Source: UBA10205 sp964373815 (GTDB lineage Archaea > Iainarchaeota > Iainarchaeia > Iainarchaeales > Iainarchaeaceae). Taken from it: DNA of 14,373 bases. Position numbers and translations under genes: made by a program. Within the stretch, counting starts at the first letter, position 1; each line of letters begins with the position of its first letter. Under the pieces are notes generated by a model. The model searched no databases, had not been told where the DNA came from, and was given only the letters and a program-made list of their open reading frames with translations. The stretch lies in contig CAYJWI010000024.1 of assembly GCA_964373815.1 (NCBI GenBank), forward strand, positions 1 through 14,373, in the 5' to 3' direction. Below are positions 5,977 to 11,709 of the stretch, piece after piece.

Positions 5977-6534
5977 ATGCAGCTTTTAATTGCAACCACG
6001 AACAAACACAAGGTGCGCGAAATTGCACAAATCCTTGCGCCCTACGGGGTTTACTTAAAACAGAAAAAACTTAAGCTGGCAGAACCTGATTTTGAATCCC
6101 TTGAACAAATCGCCGAGGCAAAGGCAAGGCAGGCTTTCGCAAAACTGGAAAGGCCGGTCATTGCAGAGGACACAGGCGTCTATTTCGAGGCTTACAATAA
6201 TTTTCCCGGCACCCTTGCAAAAAGGGTTTTTTTGGGCATAGGCTTTGGCGGCCTTCTCTTGCTCATAAAGCATGCGAAGAACCGCAGAGCGCACTTCCGC
6301 ACAGTTATTTGTTTTTTCGACGGCAGGGCCATGAAAACCTTTTCAGGGAAACTGGAAGGCCGCCTGCTCGCAAAAACCGTTTCGCTCGAAAAGGACAGGC
6401 TGCCATACGAAAAAATATTCGTGCCGCGCGGCTCAAAGAAGGCCCTCGTTGATTTGAGCGTTGGGGAAAAGAACAGGATTTCCCACCGCGCGAAGGCTGC
6501 GGGCAAGCTTGCAAGGTGGCTTTCTGCAAGATAG
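5977..6534 (+). CDS. XTP/dITP diphosphatase (HAM1/RdgB family)
   Basis: This 185-residue enzyme hydrolyses non-canonical purine nucleotides (XTP, ITP, dITP) to monophosphates and pyrophosphate, so they are not built into DNA or RNA. Diagnostic motifs are IATTNKHKVREI at 5-16 (phosphate binding), AEDTG at 63-67 (catalytic Asp), FPGTLAKR at 76-83 (family FPG-x-x-x-x-R) and EKNRISHRAKA near 164-174 (base recognition). Length is typical. The ATG at 5977 is preferred to the one at 5950 because it begins directly with the conserved strand MQLLIATTNK and has a GGTGAT ribosome site (5967-5972) four bases upstream, an exact match to the archaeal 16S 3' end. It is probably co-transcribed with the PPC-like gene. 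The tRNA-Leu promoter lies just after its stop. Confidence 0.92.
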   Translation: MQLLIATTNKHKVREIAQILAPYGVYLKQKKLKLAEPDFESLEQIAEAKARQAFAKLERPVIAEDTGVYFEAYNNFPGTLAKRVFLGIGFGGLLLLIKHAKNRRAHFRTVICFFDGRAMKTFSGKLEGRLLAKTVSLEKDRLPYEKIFVPRGSKKALVDLSVGEKNRISHRAKAAGKLARWLSAR

Positions 6535-6575
6535 ACTTTTGCTTTAAAACCTTTCCAGGGCATGAGTTGTTACTC

Positions 6576-6659
6576 GCGGGGGTAGCGAAGCGGTCAAACG
6601 TGCCAGCTTCAGGAGCTGGTGGCTTAGTGCCTTCGCAGGTTCGAATCCTGCCCCCCGCA
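6576..6659 (+). tRNA. tRNA-Leu(CAG)
   Basis: The acceptor stem GCGGGGG/CCCCCGC (6576-6582, 6652-6658) closes an 84-base cloverleaf with discriminator A at 6659 and no encoded CCA. The anticodon stem CCAGC/GCTGG surrounds the loop TTCAGGA, giving anticodon CAG (codon CTG). The long variable arm (GGTGGCTTAGTGCCTTC region) marks a class II tRNA, as expected for Leu. The T-arm is GCAGG-TTCGAAT-CCTGC. A TATA element CTTTAAAAC (6542-6550) is about 30 bases upstream. Confidence 0.95.
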
Positions 6660-6661
6660 AC

Positions 6662-6695
6662 CTTTTTCTTTCTCTTGGGAAGAGAAAGGAAAAAG
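6662..6695 (+). terminator. Strong hairpin after tRNA-Leu
   Basis: Fifteen base pairs (CTTTTTCTTTCTCTT against AAGAGAAAGGAAAAAG) close a GGG loop with one bulged G at 6689, starting three bases after the tRNA. No T-run follows the stem; its 5' arm is itself T-rich, so it may act in termination or 3' processing. Confidence 0.5.
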
Positions 6696-6789
6696 ATTGA
6701 TCAAAAAGAAAGAGAGCCAAAACATTGACGAAAAAGAAAAGTGTAAAGAAAATGGCTTGTTTTTTTGGCCTTGCGGCAGGGCAGTTTTC

Positions 6790-6812
6790 AAAAAATAAAA
6801 AAAGAAAGAAAC
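6790..6812 (-). terminator. T-rich terminator of the acidic small gene
   Basis: On the minus strand this segment reads as runs of T (TTTCTTTC then T7, A, T6), starting 15 bases after the stop codon at 6827. This fits the archaeal T-run termination signal. Confidence 0.5.
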
Positions 6813-6826
6813 AGGAATTTAGAAGT

Positions 6827-6961
6827 TCAAGAGCTTTCTTCGAAGTCGCCGGAATCCCCGTCGGAGTCCTCGTCATCCTCGTCATCGTCGCTGTCCCCGT
6901 TGTCTCCGCCTTCCTCGTCGTCCCAGGATAGGTCTTTGATAACTTCTTCGGTGAATTCCAT
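6827..6961 (-). CDS. Highly acidic 44-residue small protein
   Basis: This short gene encodes 44 residues, 23 of them Asp or Glu. It has a short ordered-looking N-terminus (MEFTEEVIKDLSWDDEEGG) and an Asp/Ser/Gly tail (DSDDDEDDEDSDGDSGDF). Evidence that it is real: a perfect GGAGGT ribosome site (6969-6974) seven bases before the ATG, a TATA box at 7007-7015 giving a leader of about 24 bases, and a T-rich terminator after the stop. It follows the copper operon on the same strand but appears to have its own promoter. I do not recognise a family. Possible roles are a metal buffer, a nucleic-acid mimic or a partner of a basic protein; none is shown. The long plus-strand frames over this stretch are antisense shadows of the acidic repeats. 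Confidence 0.72.
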   Translation of the reverse strand: MEFTEEVIKDLSWDDEEGGDNGDSDDDEDDEDSDGDSGDFEESS

Positions 6962-7006
6962 CACTGAAACCTCCAACAATATTACTCAATTCATTTGGGC
7001 GATGTC

Positions 7007-7015
7007 TATTTAAAT
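7007..7015 (-). promoter_or_regulatory. TATA box of the acidic small gene
   Basis: TATTTAAAT lies between the stop of copA (7045) and the acidic gene. Transcription would start near 6985, placing the GGAGGT at 6969-6974 inside a short leader. This leader-plus-ribosome-site design differs from the leaderless promoters around it. Confidence 0.6.
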
Positions 7016-7044
7016 GAGACAGGTTGCTTTCATGCAGATGCGCC

Positions 7045-9279
7045 TCAAAGCCCGTTTTTGCCACCCATCCGAAATCCGCGCATAAGCAGGGAATTCGATA
7101 CCACGCTTACTGAACTGAATGCCATTGCAGCGCCCGCAATTACGGGGCTGAGGAGAAATCCAGTGAATGGGTATAATATGCCCATTGCAATGGGTATGCC
7201 TATTGCATTGTAACCGAATGCCCAGAACAGGTTCTGCTTTATCTTTTTGAGCGTGTACCTGCTGAGCTGCACGGCTTTTACTATGCCACCCAAGTCGCTT
7301 TTGACGAGCACGATTGTCCCGCTTTCCATTGCAACATCGGTTCCTGAGCCTATTGCAATTCCCACATCTGCCTGCGCGAGCGCCGGCGCGTCATTTATCC
7401 CGTCCCCGATGAACGCCACTTTTTTCCCTTCTGCCTGCATTTTTTTGACTTCCGCGGCTTTTTCGTGCGGAAGGACGTGCGCCATTACCTGGCCTATGCC
7501 TGCTTCGCGTGCAATAGCCCTGGCAGTCCTTTCGTTGTCGCCGGTTATCATTGCGGTTTCATAGCCTAATCTATGGAGCTCCTGGATGGCTTGGCGCGAG
7601 CCTTCCTTTATAGTGTCAGCAATGGATACCAGCCCGGCAAGCTGCCCATTTATGGCGACAAGAATGACTGTTTTCCCATTTTCTTCCAGCGAACGCATTT
7701 TTTTCCCATCTTCTAGGCTGACCTTAACCTTGTTTTCCTTCATCAGCTCAAGGTTTCCCACAAGAATTTTCTTGCCCTGGACGCTTGCCTTTACTCCGTA
7801 CCCCGGTATTGCAGCAAAGCCTTTCGGTTCAGCAACTTTAACCTTTTGTTCTTTCGCTTTTTTTAGTATCGCCTTTGCCAAGTGGTGCTCGGAATTTTTT
7901 TCGGCAGATGCAGCCATTGAAATTATTTCTTTTTCATCTTTTCCAAGGGCAATGATTTCCGTGACGCTTGGCTCGCCCCTGGTTATGGTGCCAGTCTTGT
8001 CGAAAACAAACACGCCTGATTTGTGCAGGGTTTCAAGGCTCGCGGCGTCCTTGATGAGTATCCCGTTTTCCGCGCCCTTGCCTGTGCCAATCATCACCGC
8101 TGTCGGTGTCGCAAGGCCCATTGCGCACGGGCATGCAATCACCAGCGTCGAAACAAGTATTGTGAGCGCAAACAGGAACGCCTGCCCGGCTATAAAGTAC
8201 CAGTAAGAGAACGCGAGAATTGAGAGCACTATTACGGCCCAGACAAAGTAGCCCGCAACCGTGTCGGAGAGCTTTTGTATGGGCGCCTTGCTCCCCTGCG
8301 CCTCTTCGACGAGTTTTATTATCTGCGAGAGCATTGTATCCTTCCCGACCTTGGTTGCAACGAACCTGAAAGCCCCTGTCTGGTTCATCGTGCCGCCTAT
8401 TACGGTGTCGCCTTTCTTCTTGTGCACGGGGAGGCTTTCGCCGGTTATCATGCTCTCATCGATGCTGCTCGAGCCTTCTGCTATTTTTCCGTCCACCGGG
8501 ACCTTTTCCCCCGGCTTCACTATCACCACATCGCCGGCAACAAGCTCGTCGAGCGCGATGGTTTCTTCCTTGCCTTTCCGCAGCACCGTCGCGGTTTTTG
8601 GCTGCAGGCCTATGAGCCTTTGTATCGCTTCCGAGGTTTTCCCTTTTGCCACGTCCTCAAGGTACCTGCCGAGAACAATGAATGTCAGCAGGAGGGCCGC
8701 GGTTTCAAAGTAAGGCATTCCCGGCATCAGCCCAAGCGTCACGGCAGCGCTGTACACAAGTGCCGTGCCTACCCCTAGCGCGACGAGGCTATCCATTCCG
8801 GGAATCCTGTGTATAAGCCCCCTAAAACCCGTTGCAAAGATTTCCCTGTTGAGGTAAATTACAGGGAGGGCAAGTGCGAATTGGATGATGGCCGCGTTTT
8901 GCGCAAGAAAAGGCGGGTATTCTACTGCAAAAATCCCTTTGAGCATTTCCGGGAGCGAGAGAACAAGTACCGGGCAAGTAAAAATGGCCGAGTACACTAC
9001 CTTCCGCTTCAAGCCATTTGCATTTTCCCCATTTCCATGCCGCATTCCAATATGTTCCGAGGCGCCTTCCTCTTCTATTCCGTACCCTGCTGGAGTTATC
9101 GCGTTCCTGAATTTGGAAATGCCTGTGCTTTTCTCATCATACTCCACTGTCGCCTTGTTTGTCGCAAGGTTGACGTTTGCGCCCTTCACCCCCTCAAGCT
9201 TTCCCAGCCTCCTTTCTATAATGGCCGAGCAGGAGGCGCAGTGCATCCCAGTAATATTGAAGCTTTTCCTGACAATCAT
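7045..9279 (-). CDS. copA: Cu(I)-exporting P1B-1 ATPase
   Basis: This 744-residue heavy-metal P-type ATPase pumps Cu(I) out across the membrane. Domains in order: an N-terminal HMA domain with GMHCASC (metal Cys14 and Cys17), two extra helices, the actuator domain with TGES, the transport-site helix with CPC at 383-385, phosphorylation motif DKTGT with Asp427, nucleotide-binding domain, and GDGINDAP around 625-632. The last helices carry GYNAIG and MAFSSVSVVSN, the Tyr-Asn and Met-Ser-Ser set that defines copper-type (P1B-1) pumps. In place of the usual SEHP the nucleotide site reads SEHH (His465 kept, Pro replaced by His466). It is the last gene of a four-gene copper operon, 12 bases after the HMA membrane gene. 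Ag(I) would also be a likely substrate. Confidence 0.96.
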   Translation of the reverse strand: MIVRKSFNITGMHCASCSAIIERRLGKLEGVKGANVNLATNKATVEYDEKSTGISKFRNAITPAGYGIEEEGASEHIGMRHGNGENANGLKRKVVYSAIFTCPVLVLSLPEMLKGIFAVEYPPFLAQNAAIIQFALALPVIYLNREIFATGFRGLIHRIPGMDSLVALGVGTALVYSAAVTLGLMPGMPYFETAALLLTFIVLGRYLEDVAKGKTSEAIQRLIGLQPKTATVLRKGKEETIALDELVAGDVVIVKPGEKVPVDGKIAEGSSSIDESMITGESLPVHKKKGDTVIGGTMNQTGAFRFVATKVGKDTMLSQIIKLVEEAQGSKAPIQKLSDTVAGYFVWAVIVLSILAFSYWYFIAGQAFLFALTILVSTLVIACPCAMGLATPTAVMIGTGKGAENGILIKDAASLETLHKSGVFVFDKTGTITRGEPSVTEIIALGKDEKEIISMAASAEKNSEHHLAKAILKKAKEQKVKVAEPKGFAAIPGYGVKASVQGKKILVGNLELMKENKVKVSLEDGKKMRSLEENGKTVILVAINGQLAGLVSIADTIKEGSRQAIQELHRLGYETAMITGDNERTARAIAREAGIGQVMAHVLPHEKAAEVKKMQAEGKKVAFIGDGINDAPALAQADVGIAIGSGTDVAMESGTIVLVKSDLGGIVKAVQLSRYTLKKIKQNLFWAFGYNAIGIPIAMGILYPFTGFLLSPVIAGAAMAFSSVSVVSNSLLMRGFRMGGKNGL

Positions 9280-9291
9280 GGGGGTTTCATC

Positions 9292-10218
9292 TCATTGGTA
9301 AACAATCGGGCCTTTGGGGCCGAAGAACATTACCAGAATAAGCAGGAGCGTGAAGCCGACGCTTGTCGCGGCAAATTTCACAACGCTTGTCTTCAGCCCG
9401 CTGGCATCTTTTCCCCCAATTTCCCTGTGGAGGAGATAGCTCATGCCGAAGAGCGTTGCCCCGCAGATCCCGAAAATAATGTAAGCGAGTGCTATGACGT
9501 TGTCATTGAGTGACATTATGGCGGTCATTGAGCCCATGACCCCTGCCATGAGGCCGGCCATTAAGCCTTCCATTGCGCCCATTGCCCCGCAGCACTTTCC
9601 AGCTTTTATCCCGAGAAAAATGCCGACAGCCATTCCGGCCAGCGAGCCTACGAAAAACCCGTTCGTCGCGCCTATGAGAAGGCCTGCCATGTAGCCCGGT
9701 ATCATTCCCATAATCATTCCAACCATCATGCCATTAGTGCAGGAAATGCCATTGGCATAGCATTTTGCATGGTAGTATGAAAAGCTAGAACCCGTTCCCG
9801 CGAACACGGAAAGCGCGATAAGCGGGGCGTAAGCACCGGAGTTCGGCAGGCCACGCAGAAAGAGCAAATACAACGCCAGGATGGCTGCTCCGCTCAGTAT
9901 TGCCGCCACCAATGCATAGTTCGCGAGTATTGCCTCAGCCTCAACGGACTTGTCAGCCCTAATAATGGAATAAATGTAAGCAAGAGCCCTTTCAGGATTG
10001 CCCCGCGGGCCTTCCTCATTTCCTTTTTCCCTAAAGCCCCTCTCCGAGAGCTCATTCTTTATCCTTGCGAGCGCCCCCTCATCGCTTGTGAACCTGACAA
10101 ACCCTGCGTTGGCATCAATTTCATTCACTGCTGCCCCGTTCCTGCCAATGATTTTCTCTATAATTTTTTCGCAAGCCCCGCACGTCATGCCATCCAACTC
10201 GAGTTTATATTCGCTCAA
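9292..10218 (-). CDS. HMA domain fused to Met/Gly-rich polytopic membrane domain
   Basis: This 308-residue protein joins an N-terminal HMA copper-binding domain (residues 1-68, GMTCGAC with Cys13 and Cys16) to a membrane domain of about six segments. Residues 160-240 are dominated by Gly, Met and Ala in zipper-like order (MMVGMIMGMIPGYMAG, KCCGAMGAMEGLMAGLMAG), with Cys-Cys and many Met that could line a Cu(I) path. The start codon is TTG: a GGTGAT ribosome site lies five bases before it, and it overlaps the CopZ stop by four bases (TTGA), so translation is coupled. It sits between the chaperone and CopA genes, which makes a role in copper transfer or influx/efflux likely. I have seen similar Met-rich membrane proteins in copper loci but cannot name a characterised family. 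Confidence 0.8.
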   Translation of the reverse strand: MSEYKLELDGMTCGACEKIIEKIIGRNGAAVNEIDANAGFVRFTSDEGALARIKNELSERGFREKGNEEGPRGNPERALAYIYSIIRADKSVEAEAILANYALVAAILSGAAILALYLLFLRGLPNSGAYAPLIALSVFAGTGSSFSYYHAKCYANGISCTNGMMVGMIMGMIPGYMAGLLIGATNGFFVGSLAGMAVGIFLGIKAGKCCGAMGAMEGLMAGLMAGVMGSMTAIMSLNDNVIALAYIIFGICGATLFGMSYLLHREIGGKDASGLKTSVVKFAATSVGFTLLLILVMFFGPKGPIVYQ

Positions 10219-10418
10219 CCAATCACCCTGTAACCTTCCTTTTCAATCGCCTTTTTTACCCTTTCGAGCAGCCCCTCTCTTTCAATTTCGACTTGTACGG
10301 TGCCTTTTTCGTGGTCCGCCTTTACTGCCCCGATTCCTTGTATATCCCCAACAGAGTCCTCTATCAGCAGTTCGCACGACCTGCAGTGCATCCCACCCAC
10401 CTTGATTGTGTTCTGCAT
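10215..10418 (-). CDS. copZ: CopZ-like copper chaperone (HMA domain)
   Basis: A stand-alone 67-residue HMA domain with GGMHCRSC (Cys12 and Cys15) and the usual beta-alpha-beta-beta-alpha-beta order, closing with EKEGYRVIG. Such proteins carry Cu(I) in the cytoplasm to CopA-type pumps. The ribosome site GAGGCGAT overlaps the stop of the cupredoxin gene nine bases upstream, and its own stop overlaps the next start, so it is tightly coupled within the copper operon. The neighbouring CopA and membrane-fused HMA domains are the obvious delivery partners. Confidence 0.9.
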   Translation of the reverse strand: MQNTIKVGGMHCRSCELLIEDSVGDIQGIGAVKADHEKGTVQVEIEREGLLERVKKAIEKEGYRVIG

Positions 10419-10427
10419 TGAATCGCC

Positions 10428-10880
10428 TCAAGGGACTACTCTCAGCTTTCCCCTAAACATGTACATGCTGCAGCTATAATCGAATGTACCTTCATTCGTC
10501 GGGGTGAATTCCGCCACCTGTTCTTCCCCGTTACCTGAAACCAGCCTTACCCCGAACTTCTGCATGAGCAGGACCTTCCCGCATCCGGCATTCTTCTCAG
10601 CGCTGAAGTGCAGCCTTACAGGGACGCCTTTCCTCACAGTTATTTCGCTTTTGTCATAGCCCCCTGTTGAAAGCGCTTTTATGTAAACCTCCTGCACTTC
10701 CCCGCCTCCAGCTCCCGCCTTTTGCGCGCTTTCTGCCAGGAGGGCGTTTTGACCCCCAAGATACGTGTTTGTTGCGCCCGCCTGGCCAAAGAGCAAGGCC
10801 ATGCCCACAAACCCGAGCACTCCGAGCCCTATTACAAGCAGGAAAATTCTTTGCGTTTTTATTGCATCCATAAAAATCAT
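10428..10880 (-). CDS. Membrane-anchored cupredoxin-like copper protein
   Basis: This 150-residue protein has an N-terminal signal-anchor helix (about 11-33) and a linker. The cupredoxin-type beta-sandwich (about 62-150) contains EITVRKGVPVRLHFSAEKNAGC, EFTPTNEGTFDYSC and SMYMFRGKLRV. Probable copper ligands are Cys100, Cys137, Met139 and Met141. This Cys...CxMxM pattern is that of the small cupredoxin domain found in heavy-metal transport loci, where the usual His ligand of blue copper proteins is absent. It would sit outside the membrane and accept or store Cu(I). It is the first gene of the copper operon. The ATG at 10880 is kept, but the ATG at 10871 (MDAIKTQ) is possible. Confidence 0.82.
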   Translation of the reverse strand: MIFMDAIKTQRIFLLVIGLGVLGFVGMALLFGQAGATNTYLGGQNALLAESAQKAGAGGGEVQEVYIKALSTGGYDKSEITVRKGVPVRLHFSAEKNAGCGKVLLMQKFGVRLVSGNGEEQVAEFTPTNEGTFDYSCSMYMFRGKLRVVP

Positions 10881-10902
10881 TTTTTGGCCGTTTTTGTGGC
10901 CT

Positions 10903-10951
10903 TCCTATTATTTCATTGTAGTGAAACAATATATATGGGTTGATGAAACAA
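10903..10951. promoter_or_regulatory. Divergent copper-operon promoter with repeated TGAAA half-sites
   Basis: Three TGAAA half-sites are present: TTTCA at 10911-10915 (inverted), TGAAACAA at 10922-10929 and TGAAACAA again at 10944-10951. The two direct copies are 22 bases apart, about two helical turns, and flank the TATA-like ATATATAT (10929-10936). On the minus strand, GAAATAATA (10905-10913) would also serve as BRE plus TATA for a leaderless cupredoxin mRNA. GAAA next to TATA can simply be a BRE, so the operator reading is a suggestion. Confidence 0.4.
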
Positions 10952-11025
10952 CCATTTTTTCCGCTGCCCGGGCGTTTGCCCCATTTTTTATTCTGGTATG
11001 CGGAGAATTATTTAGGTGCTCTGGG

Positions 11026-11508
11026 ATGGATGCAAGGAAACAGGTCGTGCTGGGAATTATAATTGTCTCCATTTTCATCTTCCTGGTAACTGTCCTGGTT
11101 TTTGTTTACGCCGTTTCCTCCGAGGGAGAGCAGGTGCCATCCTTCCTATTGCTTTTCCTTAATTACCACATACATTTCATGGTCATAATGGGTTTGTTTG
11201 GGGTCGGGTCGGGGGTAGTTGTGTATAACATCCTCAACACCACAATCGAGAAACAGAAGAAGGTGGCGAAGGCGAACATAGGGATAATAATGAAGTTCCT
11301 CACGAAAGAGGACCGCCAGGTCCTTGCTCTCCTGATGTCAAAGGGCGGCATGACGACACAGAGCGAGATTTCAAGGCTCAATGGCATGTCGAGGCTCAAG
11401 GCCCACAGGGTCGTAAGAAAGCTTGAGGAGAGGGGCATTGTGCATGTCGAGAAGAGCGGCAAAATCAACATGGTGCGGGTAGTCGAGGAACTCAAGGGCG
11501 AAACCTAG
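11026..11508 (+). CDS. Membrane-anchored winged-helix transcriptional regulator
   Basis: This 160-residue protein has two N-terminal membrane helices (about 7-30 and 50-70) and a cytoplasmic winged helix (about 90-155) of the MarR/DUF7343-like archaeal type: LTKEDRQVLALLMSKGG, then TQSEISRLNGMSRLKAHRVVRKLEERG, then a wing. The membrane loop holds NYHIHFMVIMG, with His and Met residues that might contact a metal. It is divergent from the copper operon, so it is the best candidate for its regulator; that is inference from position. The frame is open from 10765, but the ATG at 11026 is preferred: it starts before the first proper helix, has an AGGTG element (11013-11017) eight bases upstream, and avoids coding through the shared promoter. 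Confidence 0.75.
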   Translation: MDARKQVVLGIIIVSIFIFLVTVLVFVYAVSSEGEQVPSFLLLFLNYHIHFMVIMGLFGVGSGVVVYNILNTTIEKQKKVAKANIGIIMKFLTKEDRQVLALLMSKGGMTTQSEISRLNGMSRLKAHRVVRKLEERGIVHVEKSGKINMVRVVEELKGET

Positions 11509-11555
11509 CAGCGGCTTTGGTTTAAAAATCTGTTTTTTCAATTAATCTGTCCTAA

Positions 11556-11628
11556 GGGCGTGTGGTCCAGTGGCTAAGACGCATCGTTCACATCGATGAA
11601 ATCGGAGGTCCGATTCCTCCCACGCCCA
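11556..11628 (+). tRNA. tRNA-Val(CAC)
   Basis: A 73-base cloverleaf closed by GGGCGTG/CACGCCC with discriminator A at 11628 and no encoded CCA. The anticodon stem CATCG/CGATG surrounds TTCACAT, giving anticodon CAC (codon GTG). The T-arm GGAGG/CCTCC encloses TCCGATT, so the base at position 55 is C where T (pseudouridine in the RNA) is nearly universal. The D-stem has a C13/A22 mismatch. A TATA element GGTTTAAAAATC (11519-11530) lies about 30 bases upstream. The fold is otherwise sound, so it is probably functional. Confidence 0.9.
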
Positions 11629-11629
11629 C

Positions 11630-11690
11630 TCAATCTTTCGAGGTTGGGCCGACAGCCCAGTTTCACTGGGCTATGCTTCGCATTCAAGCT
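11630..11690 (+). other. Alternative hairpins downstream of tRNA-Val
   Basis: CAATC..GGTTG (about 11632-11647), TGGGC-CGACA-GCCCA (11645-11659) and GCCCAGT-TTC-ACTGGGC (11655-11671) follow the tRNA directly. The last two share the GCCCA arm and cannot form together. They may be a terminator or processing structure for the tRNA, or part of an unrecognised RNA. No gene is visible here. Confidence 0.4.
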
Positions 11691-11709
11691 TAAGCGGTTA
11701 ACTTCTTTT

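Noticed and set aside
6544..6931. Long frames over the tRNA-Leu and acidic gene on both strands
   Set aside because: They cover the tRNA or are complements of GAC/GAG repeats (runs of Val/Leu or Ser). Only the minus-strand 44-codon frame has TATA and GGAGGT signals.
8086..8096. C-box-like GTGATGA on the minus strand inside copA
   Set aside because: No D box or terminal stem at suitable distance, and the bases encode the conserved region after CPC.
7247..9513. Several plus-strand frames of 105-234 codons opposite copA
   Set aside because: They are shadows of a fully recognisable ATPase, with no family features and no promoter or ribosome sites.
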